This document shows, one piece after another, positions 36,366 to 44,904 of a DNA stretch of 64,000 nucleotides; position 1 is the first letter of the stretch, and every line of letters starts with the position of its first letter. The translations under genes and the position numbers were made by a program. The notes under the pieces are model-generated. The model was given only the letters and a program-made list of their open reading frames with translations. It did no database searches and had not been told where the DNA came from. The DNA comes from CAYPHJ01 sp964410485 (lineage in GTDB: Bacteria; Desulfobacterota; Binatia; UBA9968): assembly GCA_964410485.1 (NCBI GenBank), contig CAYPHJ010000005.1, forward strand, positions 22,965 through 86,964, read 5' to 3'.

Positions 36366-36860
36366 ATGGTTGATGACATACACGTTAAGCGAGAGATAGT
36401 TTTGGAAGCTGATGCTGAAACGTTGCAGAAGATGCGCAAGGAGGGGCGCGCCCGGGGGTTCACGGTCTATTGCGATGAAGCGGAGCGAACCGGAGGCGAC
36501 AACACGGCACCGCCACCGCTGGCTTATTTTGGGCTCTCACTTGCATTTTGACTCCTGACACAGATTTCCCGGTACGGGGAAATGCTGAAAACCAAGATCG
36601 ACAAAGCCAAAGTCCATGTGAAGGCACGATTCAAGAGCGAAGGCTCAGTGCTGCGCGAAACTGTGCTGGCCGAAAGCTTGGGGTTTGAGGTACGCTGCGA
36701 GCTTGAATCCGCCGAACCGCCGGAGAAAGTAGCCGCGGTAGCGCGCAACGCGGAGAATGGCTGTTACGTAATGCAGAGTATCCTCAAGCCAACCCCGGTC
36801 GAGCGCAGTTTCACCCTGAATGGGACCAGCTTTGATTCAACGGCACTGGCCAAAAGATAG
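36366..36860 (+). CDS. OsmC family protein with an in-frame UGA (probable selenocysteine)
   Basis: The frame runs from ATG 36366 (GGAGG 4 bases upstream) through a single UGA at 36549-36551 and on, in the same frame, to the stop at 36860: 164 residues with U62. Before the UGA the sequence is OsmC-like (TGGDNTAPPPLAYFGLSLAF); after it LLTQISRYGEMLK continues the same helix. The UGA falls exactly where OsmC/Ohr proteins carry the peroxidatic cysteine. The second redox cysteine is kept (NGCYVMQSILKPTP, C133). A hairpin of the bacterial SECIS type follows the UGA. OsmC proteins reduce organic hydroperoxides. A nonsense mutation is the alternative, made unlikely by the hairpin and the intact downstream frame. 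A thioredoxin-TPR gene follows after 66 bases. Confidence 0.85.
36549..36587 (+). promoter_or_regulatory. UGA codon and bSECIS-like hairpin
   Basis: UGA is at 36549-36551. A stem with arms CAGATTTCCC (36561-36570) and GGGAAAT-g-CTG (36577-36587, one bulged G) closes a six-base loop GGTACG at 36571-36576. The loop starts 19 bases after the UGA and begins with GG. Both the distance and a G at the loop start agree with known bacterial SECIS elements recognised by SelB. Confidence 0.8.
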
Positions 36861-36926
36861 GTACCACCCGTAGTGGCACGGTTTGACAGGGCTGGAAACC
36901 GGTGGACCACTGAATTCAGGTGCAGA

Positions 36927-37784
36927 ATGATGAATCAATGGACAATCGACGTTAGCGAGGACGATTTCGAAAGAGCGGTAATCGAACGCTCCCGCGACCT
37001 GCCTGTTGTGGTCGATTTTTGGGCGCCGTGGTGCGGCCCGTGCCGCGTCCTGGGGCCGCTCCTGGAGAGGCTTTCGGCAGAGTACGCAGGCGCGTTTATT
37101 TTGGCCAAAGTGAATGTCGATGAAAATCCAGCGCTAGCGGCGGAGTTTGGTATCCAAGGCATCCCTGCCGTTAAGGTGTTTCGCGACCAGGAAGTTGCGG
37201 GGGAGTTCACCGGTGCGTTGCCGGAACATATGGTGCGCGAGATACTGTCACGTTTTCTTCCGTCAGAGTTGGACAAACAAGCTCAAGAAGCGGTCTTGCT
37301 GGAGTCTGAGGGTAAAGTTGCGGAAGCGAGGCACCTTTATCAGGCCATTTTGGCTTCTGAGACTAACCATCCGAAGGCGTTGCTCGGTTTGGGGCGGTTG
37401 GAGATGAACGAAGGCAACCGAGAGGCGGCCCTGGAAGCATTGGAAAAGATTCCGCTCTCCGCTGCCGAACGAAAAGAAGCGGATAGGCTTATAGCGCTGC
37501 TAAAACTGCAGCAGGGGGCCGCCCAGAATGAATCGGTTCTGCGAGCGGCACTCCAGGCAAATGCCGAGAACCTGGAAGCGAGATTCAATCTAGCTCAGGC
37601 GCTCGCCGCGCGCGAAAAATACGAAGAGGCCTTGTCGGAGTTTTTGACCATTGTTAAAAGCGATCGACACTTCCGCGAAGACGGTGCGCGCTTGGCCATG
37701 ATTCAGATTTTCGATGTTTTGGGTTCCGGCCATCCCCTTACCGAGAAGTACCGCTCGGAGCTAGCCAAAGTTCTCTTCAGCTAG
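36927..37784 (+). CDS. Thioredoxin-TPR protein (CnoX/YbbN-like)
   Basis: 285 residues from the first of two adjacent ATGs. The N-terminal thioredoxin domain keeps both cysteines ([15 protein letters not shown]36 and C39) and the cis-proline motif [11 protein letters not shown]. The remainder (about 115-285) is a TPR region, ending in the family block [29 protein letters not shown]. YbbN/CnoX binds GroEL and protects proteins from oxidative overoxidation. Placement right after the OsmC selenoprotein candidate suggests it may serve the same oxidative-stress response. Confidence 0.9.
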   Translation: MMNQWTIDVSEDDFERAVIERSRDLPVVVDFWAPWCGPCRVLGPLLERLSAEYAGAFILAKVNVDENPALAAEFGIQGIPAVKVFRDQEVAGEFTGALPEHMVREILSRFLPSELDKQAQEAVLLESEGKVAEARHLYQAILASETNHPKALLGLGRLEMNEGNREAALEALEKIPLSAAERKEADRLIALLKLQQGAAQNESVLRAALQANAENLEARFNLAQALAAREKYEEALSEFLTIVKSDRHFREDGARLAMIQIFDVLGSGHPLTEKYRSELAKVLFS

Positions 37785-38010
37785 CCCTGGCCTCAGGTTC
37801 GCCGTATTCTCACCGCTGCGCGTTCACTCCGAGCCGCTCATTCCACGGTTCGAGTTCAAAGCCGACCTTTCTAATCTAGCGGCCATGCTCTTTCTAATGC
37901 TGCCAACCCGGTTCCCGGGTCTACTGAGGAGAGGAGGCGACTTTATCAAGACCGACCTTAAGAACCGGACCAGAACGTATTATGATATACAGGTGACGGC
38001 CGGACGCATT

Positions 38011-40995
38011 ATGGAAAGTCACGCGCTTCTTGAAAAGGACATCACCGATCTGGCGCGGTCGCTTTACCGCCAGGCTGCAGGATACAAGCCCTCCATCTTT
38101 GAATCACGCGACTGGCTGGGAAGAATGATCGAGTGGTCCCTTACGGACGAGGCGCTGAGAGTCGCGCTGTTTCGTTTTGTGGATGTGCTCCCCAGTCTGG
38201 ATTCGTCGGCGGAAATCGGCCGCCACCTCGAAGAGTATTTTGCCAGGACCGATCATGCCTTTGGTGGGTTGGTTTTTCTCGCACAGGCGCTCCGCGCCGG
38301 CTGGTTGTTGGCGCCGATTGCGCGTCAGAACGTGACACGCTTGGCGCGCCGTTTCATCGTTGAAGAAGAGCCCGATGCGATGCGAGCCGTTCTCGAAGGC
38401 TTACGTCGGGAACCTGCAGCTTTTACACTGGATGTGGTGGGGGAGGCGACCGTGAGTGACAAAGAAGCGCTCGCTATGGAGCGTCGCTACTGTCGTCTGT
38501 TGCAAACGTTGAGTGGAATGGCCGCCGAGTGGCCTTTCATCCCACAGATCGATCAAGGCGACACAAATCCGCTGCCGAGAGTCCATCTGTCGGTCAAAGT
38601 CTCTTCTCTGTACGCACGCTTTGATCCTTTGGATCCCGACACCGAGTCGGTTACCCGCCAACGGCTAGAGTCACTACTGCGCGAGGCTCAGCGTCTCAAC
38701 GCTGCGCTCACCTTGGACATGGAACAGTTCGCGTTCAAGGATCTGACCTTGACCCTTTTGGAAAAACTGCTGGAACATCCCGAGTTCAAAACCGGGCCCC
38801 ATCTGTCCATTGCCATCCAAGCCTATCTTCGCGATTCAGCAGAGGACCTTGCCAGGTTGATTGGCGCCGCGAGGACACAAAAACGCCGCATTGGCGTGCG
38901 TCTCGTCAAAGGGGCTTACTGGGACAGCGAGATTGCATGGGCCAAACAAAAGAACTGGCCGATTCCAGTCTTTACGGAAAAAACTGAGACTGATGCCAAT
39001 TACGAAAGATTGTCGCGCATGCTGTTGGAGAATTATGAAATCGTAGATGCCGCCTTCGGCAGTCACAATATCCGTAGCCTGGCGCATGCTATTGTCACAG
39101 CCAGGCAACTGGGGATCCCCAATGAGGGCTACGAGATTCAAATGCTCTACGGTATGGGCGAACCGGTCCGCCGTGCGGTCATCGAGAACGGGCAGCGTGT
39201 GCGCATCTATCTTCCCGTGGGGCAATTATTGCCGGGAATGGCCTACCTCATCCGGCGTTTGATGGAGAATACATCGAACACCTCTTTCTTGCGCCAAACG
39301 TATGTGGAGGAGCAGGAGGTCGAGCGTTTGATCTTGGCGCCGGCGCCGCCAAAAGACTCCAAGCCCGCCCGCCCGGCAAAGCGGACTCAAAGTGAAACCG
39401 CGCTGACGCAGCCTTTTCGCAACGAAGCTCCCGTTGATTTCTCACGAGCCGAAAATCGTTTGTTGTTCGCCAAAGCCATCGGAAAAACGAAAGCTAAACT
39501 CGGGCGCGACTACCCGCTGTGGATTGGTGGCGAAGAAATCACGACAAAGGAGTGGCTCCCGTCGGTGAATCCGGCGGCGCCACGAGAAATCGTTGGCCGT
39601 GTTCCTGTGGCTGGAGTTGTGGAAGTGGAACGGGCTCTCGCCACCGCGACAGCTTTTGCGCCGAAGTGGCGACAAATCGCTGTCCGCGAGCGCGTTAAGC
39701 TTCTCGCGCGTGCGGCGGAGATCATGAGACGGCGGCGCATGGAGCTTGCGGCGTGGGAAGTTTTTGAAGTCGGCAAGAATTGGCGCGAAGCGGACGCAGA
39801 TGTGATCGAAGCGATCGACTATCTCGAGTATTACAGTCGAGAAATGTTGCGCTTGGACGTGCCCCGGGTCACGCAAACCATTCCGGGAGAAAGCAACGTC
39901 TACCTGTATGATCCTCGAGGCATCGCCGCTGTAATTGCGCCGTGGAACTTTCCCTTGGCCATTTTAACCGGGATGACTGCGGCAGCGCTGGTGGCGGGCA
40001 ATTGCGCTCTGGTAAAGCCGGCTGAACAATCCCCCGTAATCGGCGCGCTCATGATGGAGATTCTGCGGGAAGCGGGACTGCCGGCAGGAGCGTGCCAACT
40101 TCTGCAGGGAGGCGGTGATATAGGAGCTCGTCTCGTCCGGCATGCCGGCGTTTATCTGATCGCATTTACCGGTTCGCGCGAGGTTGGGTTGGAAATCTTG
40201 CGCATCGCTCACGATACCCAACCGGGACAGCAGCACGTCAAGCGTGTTATATGCGAAATGGGCGGGAAAAATGCCATCATTGTTGACGAAGATGCCGATC
40301 TCGACGAGGCCGTGTCTCACATCGTTGAATCCGCCTTCGGCTATCAGGGCCAGAAGTGCTCTGCGTGCTCTCGTCTGATTCTGGTGCAAGAAGTGTATGA
40401 CAGCCTGCTCGAGCGGTTGATCGAGGCGGTGAAGAGCTTAAAGATGGGCCCAACGGAGGATCCCGGAAATTTTGTCGGTCCGGTTATCGACGCAGCAGCG
40501 CACGCGCGAATCACCGGTTTTCTTGAACTCGGCAAAAGGGAGGGGAGATGTCTGTTGGCGAGGGAAGCGGCGCAGCACGGCTTTTTCATTGGGCCGGCAA
40601 TCTTTGATAACATCGCACCACAACATCGTTTGGCCACGGAAGAAATTTTTGGACCGGTTCTTTCAGTCCTGAAGGCGAAGAGTTTCGATCATGCTTTGGA
40701 AATCGCGAATCATTCCTCTTTCGCGTTGACAGGCGGTGTTTTTTCGCGTTCACCCGCGCACATCGAGAAGGCGCGCAGGGACTTTCAAGTCGGCAACCTT
40801 TACATCAATCGGGGTATTACCGGCGCCGTGGTAGAGCGGCAACCATTTGGCGGTCTCAAGCTCTCCGGTATCGGTTCCAAGGCGGGTGGTCCGGATTACC
40901 TCCTCCAGTTCCTTGAGCCGCGGACGATATCGGAGAACACGTTGCGCCACGGGTTCGTCCCGCCACAAGAACTCATAAATGAAGCAGCCGATTAG
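38011..40995 (+). CDS. putA: Bifunctional proline dehydrogenase / L-glutamate-gamma-semialdehyde dehydrogenase
   Basis: About 994 residues from ATG 38011 (the frame is open to 37885, but that part is not conserved). The N-terminal half is the FAD-dependent proline dehydrogenase barrel, with LSVKVSSLYARFDPLD, RIGVRLVKGAYWDSE and EIQMLYGMGEP. The C-terminal half is an aldehyde dehydrogenase with the glutamate motif EMGGKNAIIVDEDAD and catalytic cysteine C783 (GQKCSACSR). There is no DNA-binding domain, so it is a catalytic-only PutA. It oxidises proline to glutamate. It is convergent with the TenA-like gene and overlaps it by 4 bases. Confidence 0.95.
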   Translation: MESHALLEKDITDLARSLYRQAAGYKPSIFESRDWLGRMIEWSLTDEALRVALFRFVDVLPSLDSSAEIGRHLEEYFARTDHAFGGLVFLAQALRAGWLLAPIARQNVTRLARRFIVEEEPDAMRAVLEGLRREPAAFTLDVVGEATVSDKEALAMERRYCRLLQTLSGMAAEWPFIPQIDQGDTNPLPRVHLSVKVSSLYARFDPLDPDTESVTRQRLESLLREAQRLNAALTLDMEQFAFKDLTLTLLEKLLEHPEFKTGPHLSIAIQAYLRDSAEDLARLIGAARTQKRRIGVRLVKGAYWDSEIAWAKQKNWPIPVFTEKTETDANYERLSRMLLENYEIVDAAFGSHNIRSLAHAIVTARQLGIPNEGYEIQMLYGMGEPVRRAVIENGQRVRIYLPVGQLLPGMAYLIRRLMENTSNTSFLRQTYVEEQEVERLILAPAPPKDSKPARPAKRTQSETALTQPFRNEAPVDFSRAENRLLFAKAIGKTKAKLGRDYPLWIGGEEITTKEWLPSVNPAAPREIVGRVPVAGVVEVERALATATAFAPKWRQIAVRERVKLLARAAEIMRRRRMELAAWEVFEVGKNWREADADVIEAIDYLEYYSREMLRLDVPRVTQTIPGESNVYLYDPRGIAAVIAPWNFPLAILTGMTAAALVAGNCALVKPAEQSPVIGALMMEILREAGLPAGACQLLQGGGDIGARLVRHAGVYLIAFTGSREVGLEILRIAHDTQPGQQHVKRVICEMGGKNAIIVDEDADLDEAVSHIVESAFGYQGQKCSACSRLILVQEVYDSLLERLIEAVKSLKMGPTEDPGNFVGPVIDAAAHARITGFLELGKREGRCLLAREAAQHGFFIGPAIFDNIAPQHRLATEEIFGPVLSVLKAKSFDHALEIANHSSFALTGGVFSRSPAHIEKARRDFQVGNLYINRGITGAVVERQPFGGLKLSGIGSKAGGPDYLLQFLEPRTISENTLRHGFVPPQELINEAAD

Positions 40996-41735
40996 GTGGG
41001 ATAGGGGTTTTCCAAGGCATTTATCTCCATAAGTGAATGGAGGTCCACCATCGTGAAGGCGCAGTACCTGAGATCATATCCAAGTCTGGTGTCGGTGAGG
41101 CCTTGTTCGACGATTCTTTGCAGAATCATGCGGTTTAAAGGACCATGACCCATGTGGTCTTCGTGCGCGACGAGATCAGCCTCGGCGTGTGCCGTGAAAT
41201 AGATCACTTGCCTATCGCTCAGTCCGTACCGGCCCGTTAACGCACCGGCCCATTGTTTACACCAGTGCCCGAGCGTTTCTTCGTATGCGTGCAGTCCCCA
41301 CAACTCGGCAATAGAGCCGTCCTGGAAAACCCGTCTGCAGTAGTCGCTGATTGCGCGTCCGGCGGCGGAGGCAGGCTGTTCGAAGAGTTCCTGTTTCGAT
41401 AGACCCAAGGCGTTTGCTGTCTCTAGCAAAATCAAAGTGTGACCCGGAGGCTGAGGTGAGATAAGCTCCTCGGCAATCTTATCGGCAAACGCGGGCAGCA
41501 GGTCAAAGTTGCGAATGAAGAAAGGGAGATGGATGTGGTAGGAGACTGCATTCAGGGCAACCACTTCGATTGAGAAAAGCCCCCAGTCCTTAAAGAAGCG
41601 ACGGACGCAGGCCAACGGAAGACGCCCTTCTCGCAGCTCGGTCATAAACGGCCCTTGCTCAATCCGTTTCTTCCAGTGAGCGTACAAGTCCTGGTAAAGT
41701 TTGTCCACGTAAGCTTTAGCTTCGTGTGCATCCAT
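40992..41735 (-). CDS. TenA/PqqC/CADD-like heme-oxygenase-fold protein
   Basis: 247 residues, all alpha. Likely metal ligands are spread over EELISPQPPGHTLILLE, HAYEETLGHWCKQW and HAEADLVAHEDHMGHG, the arrangement seen in PqqC-like and CADD-like proteins with a di-metal or cofactor-less oxidative site. The last motif is H-x3-D-x3-H, one residue longer than the usual H-x3-D-x2-H. No PQQ or thiamine genes are near, so a specific role is not assigned. It is divergent from a second helical metal-binding protein at 41838. Confidence 0.78.
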   Translation of the reverse strand: MDAHEAKAYVDKLYQDLYAHWKKRIEQGPFMTELREGRLPLACVRRFFKDWGLFSIEVVALNAVSYHIHLPFFIRNFDLLPAFADKIAEELISPQPPGHTLILLETANALGLSKQELFEQPASAAGRAISDYCRRVFQDGSIAELWGLHAYEETLGHWCKQWAGALTGRYGLSDRQVIYFTAHAEADLVAHEDHMGHGPLNRMILQRIVEQGLTDTRLGYDLRYCAFTMVDLHSLMEINALENPYPT

Positions 41736-41837
41736 GAGAGTAAAATACCGTAGCCTTTACAGCGGCTTAATTTCCTGTAATCTTAAAGCCTAAAACTCTG
41801 ATCGTGTCAATCGCCATGCGCTCACTTTGGAGGAAAG

Positions 41838-42494
41838 ATGGCAGCGTTAAACCCGCAGGAATTTTTAGCACTTTTAGCTGAGCAAAGAGAAGAAGCGTGG
41901 AACAAAATGAACGCCGAGCGGAGAAGCTATGGCGCTGAAAAGCCGTTGACCGCGGCCGTCGTGTTGCGGCGCCTCCAGTTCGGGGTGGTCATGGAACGCC
42001 GGGCGGGGGAAGTCAGCGCCAGATGGATAAGGGAAGTTCCCGATCTCGAGCTGCAGCATGCGCTGGCCGAGTACGTCGCCAACGAACTCAAGCACGCTGC
42101 CATTTTACGTAGACGAGTTACGGAATTGAACGGTAACCCGGACGAACTGTGGGACAAGCCGCTGATCGAATTGAGAGAGCTGTGGGACTACCATGCCGGC
42201 CTGGGGACGGTCTGCGAGTTGGTGGCCAGTGTTCAGTACGGCCACGAGGAATTCTTTCCGCGCACTTCAAAATCCTTCATTGAACGTGTTGAGTCAATCG
42301 ATCCCCGGACGGCTTCGATTTATCGTGATACTTTACTCGCCGATGAGGAAGGTCATGAATGGCTTGCGCCCGAAGTCCTGCGGCGATACGCAGTCGATGA
42401 CGAGACCCAAAAAAAGTGCTTTGAGGCGTTGAAAAGAGGATGTCACCTGTTTTCACGTGCAATTCGGAGTTTTAATCGCAGTTTGCCTGGCTAG
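41838..42494 (+). CDS. Ferritin-like diiron protein
   Basis: 218 residues, helical. Two ExxH motifs (ELKH, E83/H86; EEGH, E170/H173) with further glutamates at about E53, E58 and E127 fit a four-helix ferritin-like diiron site. GGAGGAAAG is next to the ATG. The family is not one I can name precisely. It is divergent from the TenA-like gene with 102 bases between them, suggesting joint control. Confidence 0.7.
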   Translation: MAALNPQEFLALLAEQREEAWNKMNAERRSYGAEKPLTAAVVLRRLQFGVVMERRAGEVSARWIREVPDLELQHALAEYVANELKHAAILRRRVTELNGNPDELWDKPLIELRELWDYHAGLGTVCELVASVQYGHEEFFPRTSKSFIERVESIDPRTASIYRDTLLADEEGHEWLAPEVLRRYAVDDETQKKCFEALKRGCHLFSRAIRSFNRSLPG

Positions 42495-42556
42495 TCAGCA
42501 GGGTAGTTTTATTCAAATGAGCGCCCGGCATCTAAAATAAAATACCAAACTCAAGG

Positions 42557-42739
42557 TCAGTGTTTAGGCTCGATTCTCTTGCCATAACTCACCTCACCCT
42601 TGTCCACGCGTAGGGAGAAACCACAATCTGGATTGGTACAGGCCCAGGCTTTGAACATTACCGACGCTCCATCTTGGCCGTAATCCGATAAGGGAATCAG
42701 TAATCCGTTATTGCACTTTTGGCATTTCGGCAGGTCCAT
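42557..42739 (-). CDS. Small zinc-ribbon protein
   Basis: 60 residues. Four cysteines (C6, C9, C34, C39: KCQKC and ACTNPDC) form a zinc ribbon of the kind seen in short DNA- or protein-binding modules. The ATG at 42739 is fixed by AAGGAGG seven bases upstream; a GTG two codons earlier is too close to that site. Function unknown. Confidence 0.75.
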   Translation of the reverse strand: MDLPKCQKCNNGLLIPLSDYGQDGASVMFKAWACTNPDCGFSLRVDKGEVSYGKRIEPKH

Positions 42740-42863
42740 CTCCACTCCTCCTTGTCAACTCGCACCAGACAAACGCGGAACCTAACAAAATCTTATAGTA
42801 TGCATCCAGGTGAAATCAAGCCAGTTTGGGCAAACCCTTTTGTGAGCAAACTGGCGAACGCCC

Positions 42864-42902
42864 AAAAAAAAGGGGATAGTCGCAACCCGACTATCCCCTT
42901 TC
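42864..42902 (-). terminator. Intrinsic terminator of the exported small protein gene
   Basis: Arms GGGGATAGTCG and CGACTATCCCC around a short loop, with a long run of A on the plus-strand left side, give on the minus strand a strong hairpin followed by seven U. It sits 47 bases beyond the stop of the gene at 42949. Confidence 0.85.
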
Positions 42903-42948
42903 TAAGTGAGACATTTACGAGATCAATTTTTAACGCTTTCCTCGTCCG

Positions 42949-43329
42949 TTATTTCGCTTTCCTATCCTGCGTCTTTGCCGCTTTTTCCCTCGGCTTAACC
43001 TCCGCCTTAACCGAGCTGGCGATCATTTTTCCTTCTTTCTCGGTGTAGGATACGTTAACCATATCACCGACTTTGATCTTTTCCAGCGCGCTTTTGGCTT
43101 TCGACTCCACCGTCAGGCTGACCTCCTTGTTCTTTGACTTCACGGTCAGCATGCCTGTCTTGGCATCCACCGAGGTAACCTCACCCGTGATACGGCTTGT
43201 CGTTGCCTTCTCGGCTTTGGCCGGAGCCGCCGGGGTCGCAGGCGTCGCAGGTTTCGCTTGCGCGAAGCTCATGCCGCTGAACGCCAGGATAGTCAACGTT
43301 ACGCCCATTACCTTAATCGCGTTTTTCAT
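42949..43329 (-). CDS. Exported small protein with Pro/Ala/Lys linker and beta-rich domain
   Basis: 126 residues. A signal peptide (1-23, cleavage after SFA) is followed by a low-complexity linker rich in A, P, K and T (24-45), then a beta-rich OB-like segment (about 46-110: ITGEVTSVDAKTGMLTVKSKNKEV, KIKVGDMVNVSYTE) and a lysine-rich tail. A very strong ribosome-binding site, AAAGGAGGTG, and its own terminator point to high expression as a single-gene unit. It resembles short periplasmic proteins of unknown role. Confidence 0.82.
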   Translation of the reverse strand: MKNAIKVMGVTLTILAFSGMSFAQAKPATPATPAAPAKAEKATTSRITGEVTSVDAKTGMLTVKSKNKEVSLTVESKAKSALEKIKVGDMVNVSYTEKEGKMIASSVKAEVKPREKAAKTQDRKAK

Positions 43330-43565
43330 TGTATCACCTCCTTTCGATGTGTTTAGACGCGGCAGCTCACATTTGCTTCAAAGACAGCTGATCGAGTCCA
43401 CCAGTTCAGTTGCTAAGCGGTTCAATGAAAGTACACATCGGATATCGAGGACAAAACCTGGAGAGCGCGTGCATGAAACCGTGCAGGTCGCGTTCTGGCC
43501 CTGATTGGGCGGCTGAGCCGCCCTGAGGGAGGAAAGCGAGATGTGACGGACGCTAGCGCGACAGG

Positions 43566-44663
43566 TCAGCGGAAGTCGTAGAAGCGTCGCGCATTGTCAT
43601 TCAGGAGTTTTTTTCGGACCGCTGCAGGGATTTCATTACGCCGTTCTAGAAAGTGCGCGGTCCCCTGGGTGCGGTCGGCGTGCGGATAGTCGGACGAGTA
43701 CATGAACAGGTCTTCGCCCAATTCCTGCACCACTCGACCCAGAAAAGGCTCACTACCCTCACAGCCGAAGAAGATTCTTCCCGACTTGAGATAGTCGCTA
43801 GGGGGATGACTGATGAGGTCACCGGCCCGGTAACGTGGATTCTCGAAGTGGTCATTCATCCGTTCGATATGCGCTGGGATCCAACTGATCCCGCCTTCAA
43901 GAAAGGCAAACCTTAGCCTCTGGTACCGATCCAGAAGCCCCGAGCAAAGAACGCTCGTAAGCCCTGCCATAATGGGAAAAATTCCGGCCAGGACGCGATT
44001 GGGAAAGTGGTGCTCAAACAAGCTGTCGACAACGGGAAACTGCAGGCTGAAATGCACGGCTATAGGAATCTCCAAACGATCCGCCTCGGCAAAGAAAGGG
44101 TCGTGATCGCGATGGTCAAGACGTTTTGCGCCGGCTGTGCCGTTGATCATGACCGAATACATGCCAAGCTCTTTTATACGCTCAAGCTCCTGTGCTGCAC
44201 CTTCCACATTCTGGAGCGAAACTACGCCGACTCCTTTGAGCCGGTCGGGCGCCTTTTTGCAAACCTCGGCAAGCCAGGTATTGTAAGCGCGACACACTTC
44301 CATTGCCAAGATTCCATCCTGCCACGCGTTCACATGTAAGAGAAAGCTAGGGTAGAGGAACTGCACGTCGATGCTTTCTTTGTCCAAATCCTCGAGCCGT
44401 TCCCTTAGGTTCGTAAGAGTCTGACTGCCCACGGTGGCCCGCCGAGCTGATTGGATGGCTTCCCCCGGCGGCGCAGCCGTTCCGGGCGCGCCGGCGCCGC
44501 GGATCGCCGGCCGTTTGTATGGAGTCCGGCCATCGACCACCCAGAAATAGTGTCCCTGGTCGTCCTTCAGCAGCCGTGGTCGATAATTCTTAAGCGAAGG
44601 CGCCATGTACTTTTCAAAAATTTGTTCTGTCTCAAAAAAGTGCCCGTCAGCATCGACAATCAT
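43566..44663 (-). CDS. Amidohydrolase family protein (ACMSD-like)
   Basis: 365 residues. The opening IVDADGHFFE is a metal-binding variant of the DxHxH strand (here DADGH). Later come VQFLYPSFL, IPIAVHFSLQFP with a metal histidine, FAFLEGGISWIP, and the C-terminal MYSSDYPHADRT with the metal aspartate, closing in NDNARRFYDF. This is the decarboxylase/hydrolase branch PF04909, common in degradation of aromatics. The substrate is unknown. It is transcribed away from the Kdo operon. Confidence 0.88.
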   Translation of the reverse strand: MIVDADGHFFETEQIFEKYMAPSLKNYRPRLLKDDQGHYFWVVDGRTPYKRPAIRGAGAPGTAAPPGEAIQSARRATVGSQTLTNLRERLEDLDKESIDVQFLYPSFLLHVNAWQDGILAMEVCRAYNTWLAEVCKKAPDRLKGVGVVSLQNVEGAAQELERIKELGMYSVMINGTAGAKRLDHRDHDPFFAEADRLEIPIAVHFSLQFPVVDSLFEHHFPNRVLAGIFPIMAGLTSVLCSGLLDRYQRLRFAFLEGGISWIPAHIERMNDHFENPRYRAGDLISHPPSDYLKSGRIFFGCEGSEPFLGRVVQELGEDLFMYSSDYPHADRTQGTAHFLERRNEIPAAVRKKLLNDNARRFYDFR

Positions 44664-44763
44664 ACGAGCCGGCCTCTGTTTTCACTGCGAGTGCTGAAAC
44701 ACGCCCTCCAGGGTCGAGGGTTCATTCCTATCATATGGCAGCCGCGAGAAGTCAAGATCTCCA

Positions 44764-44792
44764 TTGACACCCTATGGAGGTGGGCGTATATT
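44764..44792 (+). promoter_or_regulatory. Sigma70 promoter ahead of the Kdo/LPS operon
   Basis: An exact TTGACA (44764-44769) and TATATT (44787-44792) with a 17-base spacer. The predicted start is near 44799, which is the first base of the hairpin described next. It lies about 106 bases before the kdsB start. Confidence 0.72.
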
Positions 44793-44798
44793 TTAGGT

Positions 44799-44840
44799 CC
44801 GTAATGCACTCTCATCGAGCGCATTACGGTTTTTATTTTT
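44799..44840 (+). terminator. Promoter-proximal intrinsic terminator (possible attenuator)
   Basis: A nine-pair stem CCGTAATGC/GCATTACGG, extended inside by CTC/GAG, followed by TTTTTATTTTT. It reads on the plus strand only. There is no plus-strand gene upstream to terminate, and the predicted transcription start coincides with the hairpin base. It would therefore cut transcripts from the promoter at 44764 to about 40 bases unless bypassed. Confidence 0.75.
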
Positions 44841-44904
44841 GGGGTCGAGCACCAGTTTTGCCATTTCTCTGTTTAACCGCTGTACTCATCGAACGCTGAA
44901 ACTC

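Noticed and set aside
36300..36860. OsmC gene as a frameshifted or simply truncated pseudogene
   Set aside because: Both parts are in the same reading frame; the only interruption is a UGA exactly at the catalytic cysteine, with a SECIS-like hairpin behind it.
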